NCBI GenBank assembly: GCA_938004115.1
Contig: CALKWS010000009.1
Location: 1-14,328 of the forward strand
DNA length: 14,328 nt
Source of the DNA: an uncultured Ruaniaceae bacterium
Lineage (GTDB): Bacteria; Actinomycetota; Actinomycetes; Actinomycetales; Beutenbergiaceae
Direction of reading: 5' to 3'
The notes under the pieces were generated by a model that worked only from the letters and a program-made list of their open reading frames with translations, made no database searches and was not told the origin of the DNA. Numbering within the stretch: the first letter of the stretch is position 1; the number at the start of each line of letters is the position of its first letter. This document shows, one piece after another, positions 7,384 to 14,328 of this stretch. Both the position numbers and the translations under genes were made by a program.

Positions 7384-7388
7384 TTCTA
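7383..7388 (-). promoter_or_regulatory. -10 box (TAGAAT) of the hrcA-dnaJ promoter
   Basis: TAGAAT on the minus strand ends at the outer arm of CIRCE, placing transcription initiation inside the operator. No good TTGACA-like -35 is seen at the usual distance. The transcript would carry a leader of about 80 nt containing CIRCE before the hrcA ribosome site. Confidence 0.65.
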
Positions 7389-7422
7389 CGCGTCGTTCCC
7401 AGGTTTTCCCCAGCGGTGTGCC

Positions 7423-7428
7423 TAGCCT
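7423..7428 (+). promoter_or_regulatory. -10 box (TAGCCT) giving a leaderless DUF3097 transcript
   Basis: TAGCCT on the plus strand ends 6 bases before the GTG start at 7435. The TAnnnT-N6-RTG arrangement is the usual signature of leaderless transcripts in actinobacteria, and no Shine-Dalgarno precedes the GTG. The -35 is not recognisable. Confidence 0.55.
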
Positions 7429-7434
7429 CACCGG

Positions 7435-8313
7435 GTGACCACTTCCCGCTCTGACTCCAGGTACACCGGTTTCGACCGTTATGGCGCCGATGTGTTGGCG
7501 TCCGACACGCGGCGCGCGCCCGCCCTGCCCCGGGTGGCGGCGGAGGCGGGGCTGGTGGTGGAGGATGTGGAGACCGGCTTCACCGGTGCGGTGGTGCGGG
7601 TGGAGAAGAGCGGTGGCATGCACGTGGTGGTGCTGGCCGACCGGCACGAGGTGCACCGGGCCTTCCCGCTCGGACCCGGTTTCTGGATCGATGGCGAGCC
7701 GGTCCACCTGACCGCGCCGGTGCGCCCGGCCCAGCGACGACCGGAACGTACCGCATCCGGCTCACGTGCGGTCCACGGCGCACGAGCACGCGTGGCCCGG
7801 GCCTCACGGATCTGGGTCGAGGGCCGCCACGACGCCGAACTGGTGGAGAAGGTCTGGGGCGATGACCTGCGGCTGGAGGGTGTGGTGGTGGAGATGCTCG
7901 ACGGCGTGGACCACCTGATCGAGCGCGCGGTCCGGTTCGGGCCGGGGCCGGGGCGGCGACTGGGAGTGCTGGTGGACCACCTGGTGCCCGGGTCGAAGGA
8001 GTCGCGTATCGCTGCCGAGGCGGCCCGGGCCGTGGGCGCGGAGCACCTGTTGGTGCTCGGGCACCCGTACGTCGATGTGTGGCAGGCGGTCAAACCGGCC
8101 CGGCTCGGGCTGGACGCCTGGCCGCAGGTGCCGCGGGGTCAGGACATCAAGGTGGGTACGCTGCGCGCGCTGGGTTGGCCGGCCGAGACCCAGGCGGATA
8201 TCGCCCGGGGGTGGAAGAAGATCCTGGGCCGGGTGCGCAACTACCAGGACCTGGAGCCGGCGCTGCTGGGACGGGTGGAGGAACTGGTCGATTTCGTCAC
8301 CGCGCCGCAGTGA
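7435..8313 (+). CDS. DUF3097 family protein with a Toprim-like C-terminal region
   Basis: A 292-residue soluble protein of the actinobacterial DUF3097 family, function unknown. The N-terminus has the family pattern DRYGADVLASDTRR (14-27), followed by a small beta-rich region (about 38-95) that includes FWIDGEPV. After a basic linker (96-124) comes IWVEGRHDAELVEKVWG (126-142). Further on are VEMLDGVDHL (152-161) and GVLVDHLVPGSKESR (177-191). The EG..D block followed by a strand ending in acidic D-x-L..PGSKESR resembles a Toprim fold as in RNase M5 (VEGxxD ... DPDxPG). The glutamate (E129) is kept, but the DxD is reduced to D181-H-L183. A nucleic-acid role is therefore an inference, with catalysis doubtful. 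It starts with GTG, apparently leaderless, and is divergent from hrcA across the CIRCE region (140 bp between starts). This pairing with hrcA/hemW is conserved in actinobacteria. Confidence 0.9.
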   Translation: MTTSRSDSRYTGFDRYGADVLASDTRRAPALPRVAAEAGLVVEDVETGFTGAVVRVEKSGGMHVVVLADRHEVHRAFPLGPGFWIDGEPVHLTAPVRPAQRRPERTASGSRAVHGARARVARASRIWVEGRHDAELVEKVWGDDLRLEGVVVEMLDGVDHLIERAVRFGPGPGRRLGVLVDHLVPGSKESRIAAEAARAVGAEHLLVLGHPYVDVWQAVKPARLGLDAWPQVPRGQDIKVGTLRALGWPAETQADIARGWKKILGRVRNYQDLEPALLGRVEELVDFVTAPQ

Positions 8314-8352
8314 CCCGGCCCGCGGACCGACCCGGGACGAGGTCGTTGCCGA

Positions 8353-8934
8353 TCAGCGCAGCAGGTGGACCAGCCAGTACCCGAGCAGCACCCCGGCGGG
8401 CCCGGCCAGCGCGAGCAGCACGGTGCGGCGCAGCCCGGCCGCTGCCGGCCAGCTGAGCACCACGGCGGCGGCGATCACCACCAGGACCGCCACGGTGGCC
8501 ACCGCGGGCAGCAACGCGAACCCGAGCAGGGTGATGCCCCCCAGCACCACCGCCAGCACCGCGCCGACCGCGATCTGGCTCGACTCACCCTCGGCCGGCT
8601 CCCGCTGGGTCGGCCTGCTCGCGGACCCCGGCCGGGCGCCTCCGGCCTCGGCGGGCGTCTGTGCGCTGGCAGCGGACCAGAAGTCGGCCACCGTGTGATC
8701 CTCGCTGGCTTCCCTGGTTCCGGCGGCGGCCGCGGGCGGTGCGGGGCCGTACCCGGGGCCGGGCGAGGCGTGCGCACCGGGTGGTTCGACCGGCTCGCTG
8801 TGGAAGCCGGCCTCCTCGGGGCCGGGGTAGGCCGACCGTACCGGCGGCGGTGGTCCGTAGCCGTGGGTGTCACCAGCGGCGGGCGACTCCCCGGTCCGGG
8901 GGTGATGGGCCTCGTGGCCTCGTTGCTGGCTCAT
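8353..8934 (-). CDS. Hypothetical proline-rich membrane protein (three helices)
   Basis: 193 residues, not recognised as a named family. The first about 118 residues are hydrophilic and disordered-looking, rich in Pro, Gly, Ala, Glu and His, with short GYGP repeats at 25-28 and 61-64. Three hydrophobic helices follow at about 120-139, 141-161 and 170-189, ending HLLR. The ATG at 8934 has GGAG 4 nt upstream. It follows the hemW stop after 48 bp and is probably the last gene of the lepA-hemW transcript. It converges on the DUF3097 gene, with 39 bp between the stops and no convincing terminator hairpin there. Proline-rich tail plus short helical bundle proteins are common in actinobacterial envelopes, but no function can be assigned. 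Confidence 0.8.
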   Translation of the reverse strand: MSQQRGHEAHHPRTGESPAAGDTHGYGPPPPVRSAYPGPEEAGFHSEPVEPPGAHASPGPGYGPAPPAAAAGTREASEDHTVADFWSAASAQTPAEAGGARPGSASRPTQREPAEGESSQIAVGAVLAVVLGGITLLGFALLPAVATVAVLVVIAAAVVLSWPAAAGLRRTVLLALAGPAGVLLGYWLVHLLR

Positions 8935-8982
8935 CGCACTCCATCCTCGCTGCCCTCACCTTAGCGAGGCCGGGCCGCCGGC

Positions 8983-10260
8983 TCAGGTCAGGCCGAGGAT
9001 CCGGTGCACCACCGAGTCCGCGAGCAGCCGTCCCCGGGCGGTGAGTACCACCAGCCCGCGCTCGGCGGGGTCGGGCTGCGCCAGGCCGTCGGCCACCAGC
9101 GAGGTCAGCAGCCGTTCGTCATCCACGGGCATGCCGCGGGCCAGGCGCACCTCCAACAGCACCCGTTCGTCGTGCCGTTGCTGGGCCGTCAGCCGTTCCT
9201 GGCCGGCCACCGGGAGCCGGGCCTGCTCCACCGCGGCCGCATACGGCCTGGGATGCTTGACGTTCCACCACCGGTGCCCGCCCACGTGGGAGTGCGCCCC
9301 CGGCCCGATCCCCCACCAGTCCTGGGAGCGCCAGTACGCGATGTTGTGCCGGCACTGCTGGTCCGGGGTGGTGGCCCAGTTGGAGATCTCGTACCAGCGG
9401 TATCCCGCCTCGGCGAGCAGCGCGTCGGCCAGTTCGTACTTGTCCGCCTCATCGTCGTCGTCGGGCATGACCAGCTCCCCCCGGCGCACCTGGGCGGCCA
9501 TCTTCGTGCCCGGTTCGACTACCAGCGCGTACGCGGAGAGGTGATCGGGTGCCATGGCGATCGCGGCGCGCAGACTCTCCTCCCAGTCCGCGAGCGTCTC
9601 TCCCGGAGTGCCGTAGATGAGGTCCAGGGAGACCGCCAGGCCCGCGTCCTTGGCCCAGGCCACCGCTTCGGGGACCCGTGCCGGGTCGTGGGTGCGGTCG
9701 AGGGTGGCCAGCACGTGCGGCACAGCCGACTGCATCCCGTAGGAGATCCGGGTGAAGCCGGCTGCGGCCAGTTCGGCCAGCGTCTGCGGGGTGACCGAGT
9801 CGGGGTTGGCCTCGGTGGTGATCTCGGCGTCGGGCGCCAGCGTCCAGGTGTCCGCGATCTCGTGCAGCACGCGGGCCAGGTCCGCCGCCGGCAGCAGGGT
9901 GGGGGTGCCGCCGCCGAAGAACACCGTGCGCACCGGCCGGCGGGGCAGACCGGCGGCGTCCATGGCGTCCCGGGCCAGGTGGACCTCGCCGATCGCGGTG
10001 CCGGCGTAGGCGTCCTGACTGGCTCCCCCGCCCAGTTCGGTCGCGGTGTAGGTGTTGAAGTCGCAGTACCCGCACCGCACCGCGCAGAACGGGATGTGCA
10101 CGTACACCCCGAGGTCGCGGTGCCGGGCGCCGTCGGCGGTACCGGTCAGGTCCAGTTCCGGGACCGGCCGGGCCGGGTGCCTGCCCCGGCCCGGGTCGGG
10201 TGCGGTGGGATGCCCGACGGCGGATGCGGGGGTGGTCACGGATGTCACCTGGGCGGGCAC
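8983..10260 (-). CDS. hemW: Radical SAM heme chaperone HemW
   Basis: HemW resembles oxygen-independent coproporphyrinogen III oxidase (HemN) but is thought to bind and insert heme. In the 425-residue frame the radical-SAM cluster motif is CAVRCGYCDF (Cys59, Cys63, Cys66). Phe68 stands where true HemN has a fourth Cys, which supports HemW over HemN. FFGGGTP (114-120), the radical-SAM Gly-rich SAM site, and GIGPGAHSHVGG further on are also conserved. The GTG at 10260 lies 3 nt after the lepA stop; other in-frame GTGs at 10248 and 10239 are possible, since the first 50 residues are a non-conserved tail. It belongs to a lepA-hemW operon, an arrangement common in Gram-positive bacteria. Confidence 0.95.
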   Translation of the reverse strand: MPAQVTSVTTPASAVGHPTAPDPGRGRHPARPVPELDLTGTADGARHRDLGVYVHIPFCAVRCGYCDFNTYTATELGGGASQDAYAGTAIGEVHLARDAMDAAGLPRRPVRTVFFGGGTPTLLPAADLARVLHEIADTWTLAPDAEITTEANPDSVTPQTLAELAAAGFTRISYGMQSAVPHVLATLDRTHDPARVPEAVAWAKDAGLAVSLDLIYGTPGETLADWEESLRAAIAMAPDHLSAYALVVEPGTKMAAQVRRGELVMPDDDDEADKYELADALLAEAGYRWYEISNWATTPDQQCRHNIAYWRSQDWWGIGPGAHSHVGGHRWWNVKHPRPYAAAVEQARLPVAGQERLTAQQRHDERVLLEVRLARGMPVDDERLLTSLVADGLAQPDPAERGLVVLTARGRLLADSVVHRILGLT

Positions 10261-10263
10261 GCG

Positions 10264-12120
<1,857 letters not shown>

Positions 12121-12190
12121 GTATCGGTCTTTCACTCGCGGGCGGGTCCTGGCCCTATCGTCCCACGACTGGGCCCGCACCCGCCCAGCC

Positions 12191-12235
12191 GGTGCACCAC
12201 GCATGACCGGAGCCCGGTGCATCAGGCATGATCGG
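12191..12235. repeat. Imperfect 20-bp direct repeat in the lepA divergent promoter region
   Basis: Copies at 12191-12210 and 12216-12235 agree at 17 of 20 positions (GGTGCAYCASGCATGAYCGG), period 25. Each contains a small dyad TGC-N5-GCA. The second copy ends 3 bases before the ATG at 12239. This could be a paired regulator site or a local duplication; no known box is recognised. Confidence 0.55.
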
Positions 12236-12238
12236 GGT

Positions 12239-12907
12239 ATGACTCCCCTGGCCGAACATCTGGGCGCCCTGGCCCGTGCCATCGGCCAGGTGCTGTCCCT
12301 GCCCGCCAAGGCCCTGACGGTCGTGGCCGGCGTGCTGCTGACCATCACCGCCCTGCTCGCGGCCGGCTACATCACCCGGCCCACCACCGGGACGGTCGGC
12401 ACCGTGGTGGTGATCGTCATCTGGCTGGTGCTGGCCGTGCCGGTGGTGATGCTCGCACGCCGCCGGCGCAAGTGGCTGGACCGCACCGAGCAGGCCACCA
12501 CCACCCATCAGGTGATCCTCCCGGGCCCCGCAGAGGGCACCGAGGTGGTGCCGGCGGATCTGACCTCGCGGATCTATGCGGAGATGGACGGTCAACCGGG
12601 CCAGGAGGACGTGCAGATCCTCTTCGATGCGTTCACCGAGTCTCGTGTGCCGGGCCCCTCCCGTGGTGCCGGAGGGCGGATGACGCGGGTGTTCAGCTTC
12701 GGGCGCCTCGCGCCGGTGGGCCGGGTCCTGGGCAGCGTGGAGCGGGCGCAACGAGCGCTGCTGACCGCCGCCGGGGGCACCGCGGGCGCCCCCTACCTGA
12801 AGGACGACCTGCGCCTGACCGTCGCCTCGTTCGTCGGGACGCTGCTGGCGATCCCGCTGGCCGCGTTGACCGCGATCGTGCTGGCGCTCATCCTGCTGAC
12901 CCAGTAA
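12239..12907 (+). CDS. Hypothetical membrane protein (three helices)
   Basis: 222 residues, no family recognised. Two hydrophobic helices at about 25-45 and 52-72 are followed by a strongly basic ARRRRK (73-78), which places the following loop in the cytoplasm. The loop (79-190) contains short amphipathic stretches, for example VQILFDAFTES and SVERAQRALLTAAGG. A third helix at about 195-221 ends the protein with LILLTQ. The frame is open far upstream, but that part is antisense to lepA. The ATG at 12239 was chosen because the protein-like sequence begins there. No Shine-Dalgarno is visible, and a CATGAT ends 6 bases before the ATG, so a leaderless start is possible. It lies alone between lepA and the PepSY lipoprotein, with its own terminator-like hairpin. 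Confidence 0.82.
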   Translation: MTPLAEHLGALARAIGQVLSLPAKALTVVAGVLLTITALLAAGYITRPTTGTVGTVVVIVIWLVLAVPVVMLARRRRKWLDRTEQATTTHQVILPGPAEGTEVVPADLTSRIYAEMDGQPGQEDVQILFDAFTESRVPGPSRGAGGRMTRVFSFGRLAPVGRVLGSVERAQRALLTAAGGTAGAPYLKDDLRLTVASFVGTLLAIPLAALTAIVLALILLTQ

Positions 12908-12916
12908 CGGCGCCGC

Positions 12917-12939
12917 CGGTCGGCGACGTAAGCCGACCG
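12917..12939 (+). terminator. Hairpin terminator after the membrane-protein gene
   Basis: A perfect 8-bp stem, CGGTCGGC (12917-12924) with GCCGACCG (12932-12939), loop of 7, begins 10 bases after the stop. No T-tract follows, as is common for GC-rich actinobacterial hairpin terminators. It separates this gene from the PepSY lipoprotein. Confidence 0.6.
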
Positions 12940-13000
12940 CCGGCCGGGTGCGATCTTGGCCCGGGTGAGCCGATGAGCGCGTGGGCCGCCCCGGCGACCG

Positions 13001-13028
13001 GATGAGAGTTCGATGAGAAGCCGGTGAG
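13001..13028 (+). promoter_or_regulatory. Triple 11-bp direct repeat, probable response-regulator box of the PepSY gene
   Basis: GATGAG at 13001, GATGAG at 13012 and GGTGAG at 13023 are spaced exactly 11 bp, one helical turn. OmpR/PhoB-type winged-helix response regulators bind such tandem half-sites. The array lies 50-80 bp before the lipoprotein start. No regulator gene is in the window, so its identity is unknown. Confidence 0.6.
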
Positions 13029-13079
13029 GATGTTCTTCCAGAGCGAGCATCTCGGCAGGAAATGTCTCACCCTGGAGTC

Positions 13080-13697
13080 ATGACCATCAAGAACGTCACC
13101 ACCCGGGCCCTGGCGACCGGTGCCGCCGCCCTGCTGTTGCTCACCGGTTGCGACAACCCGGGCGATGAGTCGATCGAACCGGTCGACACCACCCAGGCGC
13201 CTCCGGCCGACAGCGACCCCGGGCAGGACGAGGACGCCACCACCGAGCAGGACGACGGCGGCGCATCCAGTGCCGATGAGGCCCCCGCCGGTGCCGGCAG
13301 CGATCAGGCGGATCTGCTGAGCGCCATCGATCTGGCCGAGTCCGAGACCGGCGGTGTGGCCTTCGAGTTGGACGAGGACGACGGCGGCACCTGGGAGATC
13401 CACGTGGCCGACGGCGAGGACGAACTCGAGGTACTGATCAGCGCCGACGGCGCGGAGGTGCTGGGGGTGGAGCCCGACGGCCGGCTGTCCGGGGACGACC
13501 GCCAGGCGCTGGACGTGGCGGCCCTGACGCTCGCCGAGGCCGTGCAGGCCGCGGCCGAGCACGCCACCGGCCTGGTCGACTCGGTCGACCTGGACGAGGA
13601 GGACGGCATGTTCGCCTGGGAGGTCAGTTTCACCGACGACACCGAGGTGTACATCGACGTGCAGAATGGAGAGGTGGTCAAGGTCGAGAGCGACTAG
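13080..13697 (+). CDS. Acidic PepSY-domain lipoprotein
   Basis: 205 residues. A short basic N-terminus and hydrophobic stretch (10-22) end in a lipobox LLTGC with Cys24, so the mature protein should be lipid-anchored to the outer face of the cytoplasmic membrane. Residues 25-75 form a very acidic, low-complexity linker. Two PepSY-like repeats follow. The first is roughly 77-131 (LLSAIDLAES ... WEIHVADGEDELEVLI). The second is roughly 145-204 (AALTLAEAVQAAAEHATG ... WEVSFTDDTEVYIDVQNGEV), ending KVESD. PepSY domains often inhibit or modulate extracellular peptidases or act in envelope sensing; the target is unknown. The ATG at 13080 gives the most compact signal peptide; an ATG at 13062 adds six residues. 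Neither has an ideally spaced ribosome site (GGAG is 2 nt from one, AGGA 1 nt from the other). The upstream 11-bp repeats suggest two-component control. Confidence 0.9.
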   Translation: MTIKNVTTRALATGAAALLLLTGCDNPGDESIEPVDTTQAPPADSDPGQDEDATTEQDDGGASSADEAPAGAGSDQADLLSAIDLAESETGGVAFELDEDDGGTWEIHVADGEDELEVLISADGAEVLGVEPDGRLSGDDRQALDVAALTLAEAVQAAAEHATGLVDSVDLDEEDGMFAWEVSFTDDTEVYIDVQNGEVVKVESD

Positions 13698-13763
13698 ACC
13701 CGCCCGGCAACCCGGTGAGGCACCGCACACCATCCGACGGTGGGACCGCCGTGCCCCATGCGG

Positions 13764-13769
13764 TAGCAT
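13764..13769 (+). promoter_or_regulatory. Probable -10 box (TAGCAT) of rpsT
   Basis: TAGCAT fits the TAnnnT consensus. It sits in the 254-bp gap between the lipoprotein stop and rpsT and is the best -10 in that stretch. The position 17 bp upstream reads TGGGAC, a weak -35. Transcription would start near 13776, giving a leader of about 175 nt. Confidence 0.5.
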
Positions 13770-13789
13770 GTCCGTTTGAGTTCGGCGCG

Positions 13790-13864
13790 TGCCGGCACCC
13801 GTCACAGAACGGTGTTTGCCGGGTCACCACGGGGCCGATCACCCGGCGCTGGTAGCCACCGGCA
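13790..13864 (+). promoter_or_regulatory. Structured rpsT leader (possible S20 autoregulatory site)
   Basis: The rpsT leader can fold into an outer helix TGCCGG (13790-13795) with CCGGCA (13859-13864). It encloses a perfect 7-bp helix GCCGGGT (13818-13824) with ACCCGGC (13841-13847). Long structured leaders of ribosomal protein genes are commonly bound by their own product. The fold was found by eye and chance pairing is easy at this GC content. No match to a specific known leader family is claimed. Confidence 0.35.
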
Positions 13865-13951
13865 TCCCCACGCCGCCAGTCCGTACCAGCACCGCACCGC
13901 CCTCACCGACCAGATGAGATCGCGCGAGCGAACACACAAGAGAGTCAACAC

Positions 13952-14212
13952 GTGGCAAACATCAAGTCCCAGATCAAGCGCAACCGCACCAACGAGAAGG
14001 CCCGGCAGCGCAACAAGGCCGTGAAGTCCGAGTTGAAGACGCACGTGCGCCGGGTTCGTCAGGCAGTGGCCGATGGAGACAAGGACGCCGCCGGGCAGGC
14101 GCTGCAGACGGCTACCCGCAAGTTGGACAAGGCCGCCAGCAAGGGCGTCATCCACAAGAACCAGGCCGCGAACCGCAAGTCGGCGCTGGCCAAGCAGGTC
14201 GCCGCGCTCTGA
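13952..14212 (+). CDS. rpsT: 30S ribosomal protein S20
   Basis: S20 binds 16S rRNA early in 30S assembly. The 86 residues match the usual length and start MANIKSQIKRNRTNEKARQRN. Next come KSELKTHVRRV and the conserved tail KLDKAASKGVIHKNQAANRK (110% typical in order, with no residue block missing), ending AKQVAAL. It is strongly basic and alpha-helical throughout, as expected. The start is GTG, preceded by an AGAGAG ribosome site 8 nt away; non-ATG starts are well known for rpsT and linked to its translational autoregulation in E. coli. It is monocistronic here, with a promoter and long leader upstream and a strong hairpin downstream. Closeness to lepA is the normal actinobacterial arrangement, although two extra genes intervene. 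Confidence 0.98.
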   Translation: MANIKSQIKRNRTNEKARQRNKAVKSELKTHVRRVRQAVADGDKDAAGQALQTATRKLDKAASKGVIHKNQAANRKSALAKQVAAL

Positions 14213-14240
14213 CGCGGCCGATCTCGCGCTGAACCTACGA

Positions 14241-14273
14241 ACGGCGCCGCTCCCCCGGTGGGCGCGGCGCCGT
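14241..14273 (+). terminator. Strong intrinsic-type hairpin after rpsT
   Basis: A perfect 10-bp inverted repeat, ACGGCGCCGC (14241-14250) with GCGGCGCCGT (14264-14273), loop of 13, lies 28 bases after the rpsT stop. It is followed by CGTCGTG rather than a T-tract, typical of high-GC terminators. A gene converging from beyond the right edge could share it. Confidence 0.75.
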
Positions 14274-14328
14274 CGTCGTGCCTGCGGCCGAGCGTAACCC
14301 TCGGTACTCAGCCCTGCGGGGCGCGGCC

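Noticed and set aside
8314..8352. Shared terminator between the converging DUF3097 and membrane-protein genes
   Set aside because: The repeated GACCCGG there is a direct, not inverted, repeat; no convincing hairpin forms.
12908..13000. Additional GATGAG at 12972 as a fourth unit of the response-regulator array
   Set aside because: Its 29-bp distance from the next unit is not a multiple of 11, so it is out of phase with the other three.
14308..14328. Possible C-terminal end of a minus-strand gene (holA is a common neighbour of rpsT)
   Set aside because: A minus-strand TGA with six open codons before the edge is visible, but that is too short to support any gene call.

Overview
The window is a piece of a very GC-rich bacterial chromosome. 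Its gene set and order (lepA-hemW, a DUF3097 gene divergent from hrcA-dnaJ, then phoH-ybeY-era, with rpsT near lepA) is the conserved housekeeping neighbourhood of Actinomycetota. DUF3097, the actinobacterial-type second DnaJ tied to hrcA, frequent GTG starts and a probable leaderless transcript all fit that phylum. The order Micrococcales is my best guess, but the genus cannot be named from sequence alone. The first 31 bases are not genomic: they match the end of the standard Illumina TruSeq read-1 adapter. The left edge is therefore the untrimmed end of a draft contig, and the phosphatase gene there is cut off.

Minus strand, left half (about 7.4 kb down to the left end). A hrcA-dnaJ heat-shock operon starts at a TAGAAT promoter overlapped by a near-perfect CIRCE operator. 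It is followed by phoH, ybeY and era, which overlap one another by 4 nt, and by a membrane-anchored alpha/beta hydrolase 7 nt after era. A separately promoted PP2C-type protein phosphatase comes last and is truncated. YbeY and Era both act in 16S rRNA and 30S maturation. rsmE (normally between dnaJ and phoH) and the CBS/CorC-like transporter gene (normally between ybeY and era) are both absent. The rsmE position is a 224-bp gap holding a promoter-like box, a hairpin and a 23-bp direct repeat.

Middle. A DUF3097 gene runs rightwards from the other side of the CIRCE region, apparently as a leaderless transcript. It converges on a small proline-rich, three-helix membrane protein. That protein lies downstream of hemW, which in turn lies 3 nt downstream of lepA (minus strand): lepA encodes the ribosomal back-translocase EF4, and hemW a radical-SAM heme chaperone.

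Right end, plus strand. Two envelope genes lie between lepA and rpsT: a three-helix membrane protein of unknown function and an acidic PepSY-type lipoprotein. The first has an imperfect 20-bp direct repeat upstream. The second has three 11-bp-spaced repeats upstream that look like a response-regulator box. rpsT (ribosomal protein S20) follows after a long, structured leader and ends in a strong GC-rich hairpin. No mobile element, CRISPR, tRNA or rRNA is visible. The window is essentially core genome; the most interesting material is regulatory and in the poorly characterised genes (DUF3097, the era-linked hydrolase and the PepSY locus).
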